Positions 26,255 to 34,470 of a stretch of DNA of 64,000 nt are shown here, in pieces. The stretch spans positions 2,356,001-2,420,000 of the forward strand of contig NZ_MWFK01000001.1 in assembly GCF_002078175.1 (NCBI RefSeq). Direction: 5' to 3'. Position numbers and translations under genes: made by a program. The stretch is from Streptomyces sp. M41(2017). GTDB taxonomy: Bacteria > Actinomycetota > Actinomycetes > Streptomycetales > Streptomycetaceae. Under the pieces are notes generated by a model that was given only the letters and a program-made list of their open reading frames with translations, ran no database searches and was not told the DNA's origin. Numbering within the stretch: position 1 is the stretch's first letter; every line of letters begins with the position of its first letter.

Positions 26255-29200
26255 ATGACGCGAGCCGAGCAGCCAACGGCCCACAATCCGGCCCCCGACG
26301 ACGCCCTGGTCGCGGATTCACGCGAGCGCGCCGTGCGCGCGCTGTTGCGCCAACCGCAGTTGAAGCGGTTGTGGAGCGCGCACCTTGTGGGAGGTGTCGC
26401 GGACGTGCTCGCCCTGCTCGTCCTGGTCGTCCTCGCCCTGCAGGCGGCGATCTCCGAGGGCTCCTTCGGCGGTGGCTACCGCGGAGCGGCCCTCGCCGTG
26501 GCGGCCGTCTTCGGGGCACGCGTCCTCGCGACGCTGCTCTTCGGAGCCGTACTCCTGGGCCCCCTGACCACCCTGACCTCACCGGACGGTCTCCTCGACC
26601 GGCGCTGGACCATGCTCGGAGCGGACGGTCTGCGGGCCGCCCTCCTCATCGTCGCGCCGATGTGGATCGACTGGACCCCGGACAACGCCCTCGCCGTCCT
26701 GCTGGTCATCGCCTTCGTGGCCGGAGTCGCCGAGCGGTTCTGGTCGGTGTGCCGGGAGGGCGCGGCCCCCGCGCTGCTGCCCGCGCCGCCGCTGGAGGGC
26801 GCCACGGTGCGCCCGCTGCCCGACCACATGGACGCACTGCGGCGGCTGTCGCTGCGCACGGCGTTCGTCTCGGTGCCCGCCGCGGCCGCCACCCTGGTCG
26901 TCGTCTCCCTCGTCAGCAACCTGCTGGGCGCCGGGATCGACTGGTTCGACCAGCACCAGGCCGCCCTCGCCTCGTACGTCGCGGCCGGCCTCTTCGCGGC
27001 CTGCCTCTCCGTCGTCACCTTCCTCGAACTGCCCGACGTCCGCACTCCGCGCGCGCGGTCGCCGCTCGAAGGACTGCGCCGCCCGAAGACCGGCACCGGC
27101 GTCGACAAGGGCCGCACCGGCGCGATCCCGCTCCTGGTGCCGGCCTGTGCCGCGGTCGCCGGAGCCGTTTCGGCCGCCGTCGCCGTCGCCGTCCTGGAGG
27201 CCAAGGACCTCGGCGGCGGACCGGTGACCTACGGCCTGCTCGTGCTGGCCCTGACCGGCGGTGTCGTCGCCGGTATCCGCACGGCGCCCTCGCTGCTGCC
27301 GTCGCTGTCCCGGCGCCGCCTGCTGGCCCTCGCGATCGCCTTCACCGGCGTCGCGCTGCTGGCCGCCGGACTCGTCCCGGACGTCACCACCGTGCTGCTG
27401 ATCGTCGCCTTCGCGGGCGTCGGCGCGGGCGTCGCCGCCAACACCGGGCACGCCCTGCTCGACCAGGAGACCGAGGAGTTCCGGCGCGCCCGGACCACCG
27501 AGCACCTGCACGCCGTCGTACGGCTCTTCGTGGGGGCCGGCGCGATCGTCGCGCCCCTGGTGGCCGCCGCCATCGGTCCGCACCGCCTGGAGAACGGCAA
27601 GTTCGTCTTCGCGCACGGCGGCGCCGCCTTCACCCTGATGCTGGTCGGCGCGCTGCTGCTGCCCGTCGCCGCCGTGGTGCTCGCGAAGGTCGACGACCGT
27701 TCCGGGGTGCCGCTGCGCAAGGACCTGCTGGACGCGCTGCGCGGCGGCGACGATCCGGACGAGGTGCCCACGACGAACGGCTTCTTCATCGCCCTGGAGG
27801 GCGGCGACGGAGCGGGCAAGTCGACGCAGGCCCAGGCACTCGCCGACTGGATCCGCGGCAAGGGTCACGAGGTCGTGGTCACCCGCGAACCGGGCGCCAC
27901 TCCCGTCGGCAAGCGGCTGCGCTCGATCCTTCTCGACGTGTCGTCCGCCGGACTCTCGCACCGCGCGGAGGCGCTGCTGTACGCGGCCGACCGCGCGGAG
28001 CACGTCGACACGGTGGTGCGGCCCGCGCTGGAGCGCGGCGCGGTCGTCATCTCCGACCGCTACATCGACTCCTCCGTCGCTTACCAGGGCGCGGGCCGCG
28101 ACCTGTCGCCGACGGAGATCGCCCGGATCAACCGGTGGGCGACCGCCGGTCTCGTCCCGCACCTGACGGTGCTGCTGGACGTGTCGCCGGAAGCCGCCCG
28201 CGAGCGGTTCACCGAGGCGCCCGACCGTCTGGAGTCGGAGCCGCTGGAGTTCCACACGCGCGTGCGGTCCGGTTTCCTCACGCTCGCCGCCGCCGACCCG
28301 GGCCGCTACCTGGTGGTCGACGCGGCCCAGGAGCCCGAGGCCGTCACCACGGTCGTCCGGCACCGGCTCGACATGATGCTGCCCCTCTCCGAGGCCGAGG
28401 TGAAGGCCCAGGAGGAGGCGCGCAAGGCCGCCGAGGAGGAGGCCCGCCGCAAGGCCGAGGCCGAGGCCGCCCGCAAGGCCGAGGAGGAGCGCCAGGAGCG
28501 CGAGCGTCAGGAGCAGCTCGCGAAGCTGCGCGCCGAGGAGGAGGAGCGCAAGCGGCGCGAGCTGGAGGAGGCGCAGCGGCGCGAGGCCGAGCGGCAGGCG
28601 GAGGAGGCCCGGCAGCGTGCCGAGGAGTCCCGCCGTCGCGCCGAGGAGGAGCGGGTCCGCAAGCTCGCGGAGGAGCAGGCCCGCGCCGCCGAGCAGGAGC
28701 GTCTGCGCCGGCAGGCCGAGGAGGAGGCACGCCTGCGGGCCGAGGCCGAGGAGCGTCGCCTGGAGAAGCAGCGCAAGGCCGAAGAGGCGCTGCTGCGGGC
28801 CGAGCAGGCCCGGCAGCTCGCCGCGGACGCGGCGGCCGCCTCGGCAGCCGCGGCGGCTTCGGCCGGTTCCGCGGCGTCGAGGACCGGAGCGGGCTTCGGG
28901 ACCGGTGCGCCGGCCGGTGGCACGACCCGGACCGGTTCCGGTGCCGGCACGGGCCGGACCGACGAGGCCGCGGACGCGTCGGCGTCCGGGTCCGGGCAGA
29001 CCGCCCCCAGGTCCTCGCGCACCGCACCGGCTCCGGTGCCCGACAACGAGACGACGGTGCCCACGCCCGTCGTGCCCGATCCGTCGGCCGCGCGGCCGAC
29101 GGACGAGACGGCCGTGCTGCGCGCGGTACGACCGGACGCCGACACCGACACCGACCGTGGCGGCTCCGGGGCGCGTTCGACGTCCCGCAAGGAGCCGCGG

Positions 29201-29626
29201 CGCGACGTCGAGGAGACGGCCACCCTGCCCAAGCCGCCGACGCCGGACCGCGCGGCGGACGAGACCGCGGTACTGCCGCCCGTCACCCCGGGCGCGGCCG
29301 ACGAGACAGCGGTGCTTCCTCCGGTACGGGACCGGGGTGCGGACGCTTCGGCCGACGCGGCGTCCGGTGCTCCGGCCGACCGGATGCCCCGGGGCTTCTT
29401 CCGCGACGAGCGGCCGGCGTCGACGCCGGGCCAGGAGCCCGAGAGTTCCGTCGACCGCACGCGTGAACTGCCTCAGGTGGACGAGACGGGCACCCCCCGG
29501 CGCCGGCCCCGCTCCGACTGGGCCGAGGAGACCCCGCTCGACGACCTCCCGACCCTGGCCGACGAACTGCTCGGCCCGCGCGACGAGGACGACCGGGACG
29601 AGGGACGCGGCAGGCGCCGCCGGTAG
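26255..29626 (+). CDS. tmk: MFS-like membrane domain fused to thymidylate kinase
   Basis: 1123-residue fusion typical of Streptomyces. Residues about 40-480 are an MFS-like membrane domain with around 12 helices. Residues about 505-715 are thymidylate kinase (dTMP to dTDP): FFIALEGGDGAGKST with P-loop Lys522, the DRYIDSSVAYQG segment and REPGATPVGKRLR. Residues about 720-870 form a long charged coiled coil (E/R/A heptads), followed by a disordered tail with several DETAVL-like repeats. The kinase part is essential for dTTP synthesis; the purpose of the membrane domain and tail is unknown. Only one ATG fits at the front. Followed by holB after 260 bases. Confidence 0.93.
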   Translation: MTRAEQPTAHNPAPDDALVADSRERAVRALLRQPQLKRLWSAHLVGGVADVLALLVLVVLALQAAISEGSFGGGYRGAALAVAAVFGARVLATLLFGAVLLGPLTTLTSPDGLLDRRWTMLGADGLRAALLIVAPMWIDWTPDNALAVLLVIAFVAGVAERFWSVCREGAAPALLPAPPLEGATVRPLPDHMDALRRLSLRTAFVSVPAAAATLVVVSLVSNLLGAGIDWFDQHQAALASYVAAGLFAACLSVVTFLELPDVRTPRARSPLEGLRRPKTGTGVDKGRTGAIPLLVPACAAVAGAVSAAVAVAVLEAKDLGGGPVTYGLLVLALTGGVVAGIRTAPSLLPSLSRRRLLALAIAFTGVALLAAGLVPDVTTVLLIVAFAGVGAGVAANTGHALLDQETEEFRRARTTEHLHAVVRLFVGAGAIVAPLVAAAIGPHRLENGKFVFAHGGAAFTLMLVGALLLPVAAVVLAKVDDRSGVPLRKDLLDALRGGDDPDEVPTTNGFFIALEGGDGAGKSTQAQALADWIRGKGHEVVVTREPGATPVGKRLRSILLDVSSAGLSHRAEALLYAADRAEHVDTVVRPALERGAVVISDRYIDSSVAYQGAGRDLSPTEIARINRWATAGLVPHLTVLLDVSPEAARERFTEAPDRLESEPLEFHTRVRSGFLTLAAADPGRYLVVDAAQEPEAVTTVVRHRLDMMLPLSEAEVKAQEEARKAAEEEARRKAEAEAARKAEEERQERERQEQLAKLRAEEEERKRRELEEAQRREAERQAEEARQRAEESRRRAEEERVRKLAEEQARAAEQERLRRQAEEEARLRAEAEERRLEKQRKAEEALLRAEQARQLAADAAAASAAAAASAGSAASRTGAGFGTGAPAGGTTRTGSGAGTGRTDEAADASASGSGQTAPRSSRTAPAPVPDNETTVPTPVVPDPSAARPTDETAVLRAVRPDADTDTDRGGSGARSTSRKEPRRDVEETATLPKPPTPDRAADETAVLPPVTPGAADETAVLPPVRDRGADASADAASGAPADRMPRGFFRDERPASTPGQEPESSVDRTRELPQVDETGTPRRRPRSDWAEETPLDDLPTLADELLGPRDEDDRDEGRGRRRR

Positions 29627-29886
29627 GACCGGGCAGAAGCCCTGCCGCCAGACCCCGGCCGGTGGTGGGTGCGGGAACGTACGCACCTGGAACCCGCCGG
29701 GGCCGGCGGCTCCGGCCGTTGCGGTTCTGTGTGTCCCGCGGCGGGCCGTCTCGCGTTGCGTCGCGCCCGGGTGCAGTGCGGAGGCGGCAGGCTTCGGGCG
29801 CCGGCATCGGACCGCCGGGGCCGATTGTCGGTGGGGACCCGCACAATGGACGACGCACGACAAAACGCGACGGAAGGGCGGGCCCC

Positions 29887-31092
29887 ATGCCTGTGTGGGA
29901 CGACCTGGTGGGCCAGGAGAAGGTGAGCGAGCAGCTCGCCGCCGCTGCCCGGGACGCCGACGCCCTCGTCACGGCCGTCACGGCGCGGACCCCGGTCCCC
30001 GAGGCGTCCAAGATGACCCACGCCTGGCTGTTCACCGGCCCGCCCGGTTCGGGCCGTTCCACCGCGGCGCGCGCCTTCGCGGCCGCGTTGCAGTGCGTCA
30101 GCCCCGACCGCGCGCTGGGCGGAGTCCCCGGCTGCGGGTTCTGCGACGGCTGTCACACGAGCCTGGTCGGCACCCACGCCGACGTGCAGATCGTCCGCAC
30201 CGACCTGCTCTCCATCGGCGTCAAGGAGACCCGCGAGCTGGTCCGCCGCGCGCAGTTGTCCCCGGCCGTCGGCCGCTGGCAGGTCATCGTGCTCGAGGAC
30301 GCGGACCGCCTCACGGAGGGCGCGGGCAACGTCCTGCTGAAGGCCGTCGAGGAGCCCGCCCCGCGTACGGTCTGGCTCCTGTGCGCGCCGTCCATCGAGG
30401 ACGTGCTGCCCACCATCCGCTCCCGCTGCCGGCTGCTCACCCTGCGCACCCCACCGGTCGAGGCGGTCGCCGACATCCTCGTACGGCGTGACGGCGTGGA
30501 GCCCGACGTGGCGGCCGTCGCCGCGCGCGCGACCCAGGGGCACATCGGGCGGGCCCGTCGCCTCGCCACCGACCCGAGCGCCCGCCGGCGCCGGGCCGCG
30601 GTCCTCAAGCTCCCGATGCGGATCGACGACGTCGGCGGTTGTCTGAAAGCGGCTCAGGAGCTGATCGACACGGCCTCGGAGGACGCGAAGCAGCTCGCCG
30701 AGGAAGTGGACGTCAAGGAGACCGAGGACCTGAAGACGGCGCTCGGCGCGGCGCAGGGCGGCCGGATGCCACGGGGTACGGCGGGCGTCATGAAGGAGCT
30801 GGAGGACCGGCAGAAGCGCCGAAGAACGCGTACGCAGCGCGACAGCCTCGACCTGGCGCTGATCGACCTCACCATGTTCTACCGCGACGTGCTGGCGCTG
30901 CAGCTCGGCTCCCGCCTGGCCATCGCCAACGCGGAGGCGGGGGACACGCTGGAGCGGCTGGCCCGCGGCAGTTCGCCGGAGTCGACCCTGCGCCGCATCG
31001 ACGCGATCGCCGCGTGCCGCGAGGCACTCGACCGCAATGTCGCACCGCTGCTCGCGGTGGAGGCGATGACGATGGCGCTGCGGGCGGGCTGA
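29887..31092 (+). CDS. holB: DNA polymerase III subunit delta'
   Basis: Clamp-loader subunit, 401 residues. The P-loop is GPPGSGRST with Arg in place of the catalytic Lys, as in the non-hydrolysing delta' subunits. A four-cysteine zinc module (C-x9-C-type spacing, including GCGFCDGC) follows, then EDADRLTEGAGNVLLKAVEEP, the degenerate Walker B and sensor region, and IRSRCRLL (SRC motif). MPVWDDLVGQ is the family start at 29887; upstream in-frame ATG at 29662 adds low-complexity sequence. Confidence 0.95.
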   Translation: MPVWDDLVGQEKVSEQLAAAARDADALVTAVTARTPVPEASKMTHAWLFTGPPGSGRSTAARAFAAALQCVSPDRALGGVPGCGFCDGCHTSLVGTHADVQIVRTDLLSIGVKETRELVRRAQLSPAVGRWQVIVLEDADRLTEGAGNVLLKAVEEPAPRTVWLLCAPSIEDVLPTIRSRCRLLTLRTPPVEAVADILVRRDGVEPDVAAVAARATQGHIGRARRLATDPSARRRRAAVLKLPMRIDDVGGCLKAAQELIDTASEDAKQLAEEVDVKETEDLKTALGAAQGGRMPRGTAGVMKELEDRQKRRRTRTQRDSLDLALIDLTMFYRDVLALQLGSRLAIANAEAGDTLERLARGSSPESTLRRIDAIAACREALDRNVAPLLAVEAMTMALRAG

Positions 31093-31146
31093 GCCGGGTC
31101 ACGCGGACGGGCCGGGTTCCCTCGGGCACCCGTTCCGCGGACAGGG

Positions 31147-31172
31147 GGCGGCCCGGCGCCGGTCGGGCCGCC
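31147..31172 (+). terminator. Hairpin terminator after holB
   Basis: GGCGGCCCG pairs with CGGGCCGCC around an 8-base loop, 54 bases after the stop. Confidence 0.75.
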
Positions 31173-31367
31173 GCCCCGTAGAGGTCTCTCCACGTGCCGA
31201 GAGGCAACCCCGGTCACGGGACAAAGGCCGCCCCGTGTGACGGCGGCGGCCGTCCGCTCCGCCCGGTCGGGGGTGCCGCATCCGGTGACAGGTTGACCGA
31301 GTCACTCGTACGAGCCGCACAGGCGACTGAAGGTGATCAATTGATCGCGCACGGTTACGCTCGCGAG

Positions 31368-32951
31368 ATGGACCTGAGGCGCACCTCCCGGCCGACCCGA
31401 CCCCTCCGTGCGAGCGGCGTGCTGCTGGCCGCCGCGGCGCTGCTCATCTCCGCCTGCTCCTCCGGGAGTTCCACGGCGACGGCCGCGAAGGCGGACGCGG
31501 TGCTGACCGCGCTGCCGCGGGCCACTCCGGCGGCGCTGTCGCCGTACTACACGCAGAAGCTGAACTGGCGCAGCTGCGGTGTTCCCGGCTTCGAGTGCGC
31601 CACGATGAAGGCGCCCCTCGACTACGCGAAGCCGGACGCCGGTGACGTGCGACTGGCGGTGTCCCGCAAGAAGGCCACGGGCCCGGGCAAGCGCCTCGGC
31701 TCGCTCCTGGTCAACCCGGGCGGCCCCGGCGGCTCGGCGATCGGCTACCTCCAGTCGTACGCCGGCATCGGGTATCCGGCGGACGTCCGCGCCCGCTACG
31801 ACATGGTCGCGGTCGACCCGCGGGGTGTGGCCCGCAGCGAGCCGGTCGAGTGCCTCACCGGCCCCGAGATGGACACGTACACCCAGACCGACAGCACGCC
31901 GGACGACGGCCGGGAGACGGACCAACTGGTCGCCGCGTACAAGAAGTTCGCGGAGGGCTGCGGCGAGCGGTCGCCCGAACTGCTGCGGCACGTCTCCACC
32001 GTGGAGGCGGCCCGGGACATGGACATCCTCCGGGCGGTCCTCGGCGACCAGAAGCTGAACTACGTGGGGGCGTCGTACGGGACGTTCCTGGGGGCCACGT
32101 ACGCGGGTCTCTACCCGGAGCGCGCGGGCCGGCTCGTGCTGGACGGCGCACTCGACCCGTCCCTGACCGCGCGCAAGCTCAACGAGGAGCAGACGGCGGG
32201 GTTCGAGACGGCGTTCCAGTCCTTCGCGAAGGACTGCGTCCGGCACAGCGACTGCCCGCTGGGTGACGCGGGCACGGGTCCGGACGAGGTGGGCCGGAAC
32301 CTGAAGGCGTTCTTCCAGCAGCTCGACAAGACGCCGATCCCGGCGGGCGACGCGGACGGCCGCAAGGTCGGCGAGGCGCTCGCGACGACCGGGGTGATCG
32401 CGGCGATGTACGACGAGTCGGCGTGGCCGCAGCTGCGTGACGCGCTCACCTCCGCGATGAAGGAGAAGGACGGCGCGGGCCTGCTCGCCCTCTCCGACAG
32501 CTACTACGAGCGGGACGCCGACGGGAAGTACGCGAACCTCATGTTCGCCAACGCCGCCGTGAACTGTCTCGACCTGCCCGCCGCCTTCTCCACGCCGGAC
32601 CAGGTGGAGGAGGCGCTGCCCTCCTTCGAGAAGGCGTCCCCCGTCTTCGGCGAGGGGCTGGCCTGGGCCTCCCTGAACTGCGCCTACTGGCCTGTGAAGA
32701 ACACCGGGGAACCGCACCGCATCGAGGCGAAGGGCGCGGCCCCGATCCTCGTCGTCGGCACCACCCGGGACCCGGCGACCCCGTACCCGTGGGCGAAGTC
32801 CCTCGCCTCCCAGCTCTCCTCCGCGACCCTCCTCACCTACGTCGGCGACGGGCACACCGCGTACGGCCGAGGCAGCGCCTGCATCGACTCCGCGATCGAC
32901 CGCTACCTCCTCCAGGGGACCCCTCCGGAGAAGGGAAAGCGCTGCTCATAG
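31368..32951 (+). CDS. Secreted alpha/beta-hydrolase lipoprotein (SlpD/tripeptidyl-aminopeptidase-like)
   Basis: 527-residue lipoprotein: signal with lipobox LISAC (Cys near residue 27), then an alpha/beta-hydrolase. Oxyanion segment NPGGPGGS, nucleophile Ser236 in GASYGTFLG, C-terminal DPATPY and GDGHTAYG carrying the acid and His. The 'TAP-like' C-terminal region and overall order match Streptomyces Slp/Tap mycelium-associated aminopeptidases that trim N-terminal peptides from secreted proteins. Start ATG 31368 is the only one giving a clean signal peptide. Conserved next to holB and tRNA-Thr as I recall. Confidence 0.9.
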   Translation: MDLRRTSRPTRPLRASGVLLAAAALLISACSSGSSTATAAKADAVLTALPRATPAALSPYYTQKLNWRSCGVPGFECATMKAPLDYAKPDAGDVRLAVSRKKATGPGKRLGSLLVNPGGPGGSAIGYLQSYAGIGYPADVRARYDMVAVDPRGVARSEPVECLTGPEMDTYTQTDSTPDDGRETDQLVAAYKKFAEGCGERSPELLRHVSTVEAARDMDILRAVLGDQKLNYVGASYGTFLGATYAGLYPERAGRLVLDGALDPSLTARKLNEEQTAGFETAFQSFAKDCVRHSDCPLGDAGTGPDEVGRNLKAFFQQLDKTPIPAGDADGRKVGEALATTGVIAAMYDESAWPQLRDALTSAMKEKDGAGLLALSDSYYERDADGKYANLMFANAAVNCLDLPAAFSTPDQVEEALPSFEKASPVFGEGLAWASLNCAYWPVKNTGEPHRIEAKGAAPILVVGTTRDPATPYPWAKSLASQLSSATLLTYVGDGHTAYGRGSACIDSAIDRYLLQGTPPEKGKRCS

Positions 32952-32969
32952 CCCTGTTGCACCCGCACT

Positions 32970-32987
32970 CCCCGGAGGCCTCGGGGG
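32970..32987 (+). terminator. Hairpin after the hydrolase gene
   Basis: Inverted repeat built on GAGGCCTC flanked by C4/G5 runs, 19 bases past the stop and before tRNA-Thr. Confidence 0.6.
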
Positions 32988-33058
32988 GTGTGCGGAGCAC
33001 CCCTCGAAACTGTGTAGACTTACCGCGTTGCTGATCGCACCATAGGTGTGGGCAGCGC

Positions 33059-33132
33059 GCCGCCTTAGCTCAGATGGCCAGAGCAACGCACTCGTAATGC
33101 GTAGGTCTCGGGTTCGAATCCCGAAGGCGGCT
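33059..33132 (+). tRNA. tRNA-Thr (anticodon CGT)
   Basis: Complete cloverleaf: acceptor GCCGCCT/AGGCGGC, D-arm GCTC/GAGC, anticodon arm ACGCA-CTCGTAA-TGCGT giving anticodon CGT (reads ACG), T-arm TCGGG-TTCGAAT-CCCGA, discriminator T. CCA is not encoded. TAGACT at 33015-33020 could be its -10. The 3' part, from the anticodon loop on, was re-created by the incoming island, whose attachment core is identical. Confidence 0.97.
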
Positions 33133-33133
33133 C
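33091..33133 (+). repeat. Left attachment site (attL core), 43-bp direct repeat
   Basis: Spans the tRNA anticodon loop to the base after the discriminator. All 43 bases are identical to 59812-59854; identity stops abruptly on both sides. Confidence 0.95.
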
Positions 33134-33140
33134 TTGTGAA

Positions 33141-33173
33141 AGCCCGGGTCAGACACCGCTGACCTGGGCTTTT
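33141..33173 (+). terminator. Terminator downstream of tRNA-Thr, supplied by the island
   Basis: AGCCCGGGTCAG pairs with CTGACCTGGGCT (one G-T mismatch position) around a 6-base loop, then TTTT. It replaces the chromosomal terminator now displaced to 59862-59896. Confidence 0.85.
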
Positions 33174-33237
33174 CTGTTGTCTGGAGCTGGGAGATCGGGT
33201 CTTCTGCGAGGAGGCCCAGAGGGCTGCGTGAGCGGAA

Positions 33238-33254
33238 GTGGCCAAGGGGTGGCC
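33238..33254 (+). repeat. 17-bp end repeat, left copy (candidate integrase arm site)
   Basis: GTGGCCAAGGGGTGGCC, 105 bases inside attL, identical and in the same orientation as 59676-59692. A partial copy of its second half lies at 33277-33287. Confidence 0.6.
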
Positions 33255-33894
33255 ACGTGCGCGGCGAGTGTGCAGAGGGGTGGCCACTCAATGACGTGCC
33301 CAGTTGCTGTCCGCTGTCAGCGTTGTTGTGGGGGGCCAACAAGGCATGGGGCGTGTCGTTGCCGACCTCGAGCAGGTGTGCTCCCGCCAAGTAGTCGGGC
33401 TCGGGTCTTGAATGGTGTAGGGCTCTGGCCGGGTGCCGGAGCCCTCTGCGGTATTGGGGCGGTGTCATTCGGGTTGTGTCCCGTGTCGTGACCGTGTCGC
33501 GGTGTAGGGGATCAAGCGTTACGCGTTCCCGGTACGAGGGCCCTGACGGTCTCCGGAGTCGTGCGGTCCACGAGGCGCCCTGCTGGCGCGAGTTGGTCAC
33601 CCGGTCTGCCGGAGCCACCGTCTCCGACCTGCGGACTCCGGCGCCTTGATCGGCTACACCACCCGGCGAGTGGCCATCGTCATTCGCTGGAGATGTCGGA
33701 ATGAGGTGCCAGCGGTGGCGTGGCGGGCGGGGGGTGTGACCTTGCCCAGGGGAGGGAGTCGGCGATCCGATTCATCTCGACTGGCGAACCCATCGGATCT
33801 TATGGGTCACCGGCACCATATTTTATTTGAGTGGCCATTGACATGATGTTCGTTGTGATGGCAATGTTATGTGCGGGCGTCCTGAATAGGTTAC

Positions 33895-34305
33895 GTGGAA
33901 AGTGAGAAGAAGATGGCTTCGCAGGAGGACGACAGCATCGGGGAGCGGTGCCGCCAGGAGGGCGGACTGATCGAGGTCACCCTCGGAGATCTCCGCGAAG
34001 AGCTCGGATACAAGAAGCTGGGGAAGTGGGTCCTCGTTGAAGTGGCGGAGGCCCTGGGTAAGGCCAAGCTTGGATACTTCCCGCCCGACATGCTCGACCC
34101 CCACCACAACATCGAGCCCCGGCAGTGGCAGGCGGTGTGGATCTACGACAGGGACGGCAGTCCGCGTGCGCAGGTGATCGACGCCGTGCTCCATCCGGAC
34201 CAACACGACGTCCGAGGCGCCTTGGATGGGTTGGCTGCTGGTCGCCCCGACGCAATGACGCCCGAACAGAAGCTTGCGCAAATCCGCGAGTTGGTTCGCG
34301 AGTAG
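33895..34305 (+). CDS. Unrecognised 136-residue protein at the island's left end
   Basis: I do not recognise this protein. It is soluble and acidic, with an N-terminal charged segment, a central region containing LREELGYKKLGKWVLVEVAEAL that looks helical, a Trp-containing strand segment, and a C-terminal helix (TPEQKLAQIRELVRE). Two starts are possible: GTG 33895 after AGG, or ATG 33913 after AGTGAGAAG. Codon third positions are GC-rich and consistent over the frame, supporting a real gene. Followed 165 bases later by another unrecognised gene on the same strand. Confidence 0.65.
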   Translation: MESEKKMASQEDDSIGERCRQEGGLIEVTLGDLREELGYKKLGKWVLVEVAEALGKAKLGYFPPDMLDPHHNIEPRQWQAVWIYDRDGSPRAQVIDAVLHPDQHDVRGALDGLAAGRPDAMTPEQKLAQIRELVRE

Positions 34306-34470
34306 GTGCACTGCGGAGCTAGGTGACCCCGCCTGTCGAGCAGGCCCGTCCAACTGGCCACTCAAGGTCATACCCGATCGGTGTCGGTGACGCGTTTCGT
34401 CGGCGTAAGCCGTGATCGGCCCTGATCAGGTATCCATCAGTACCCCCGTCGGGAAGAACTGAAGGCCGTC

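Larger units (their letters stand above)
33134..33894. other. Left-end non-coding region of the island
   Basis: About 760 bases inside the left end with no supported gene. It holds the tRNA terminator (33141-33173), the 17-bp repeat shared with the right end (33238-33254), a partial third copy of GGGGTGGCCAC (33277-33287) and, from 33780, AT-richer promoter-like sequence before the first gene. The long minus-strand frame over 33070-33618 reads through the antisense of tRNA-Thr and is spurious. Confidence 0.55.

Noticed and set aside
33070..33618. 182-codon minus-strand frame next to tRNA-Thr
   Set aside because: Its C-terminus is the antisense translation of the tRNA, a common false gene call.
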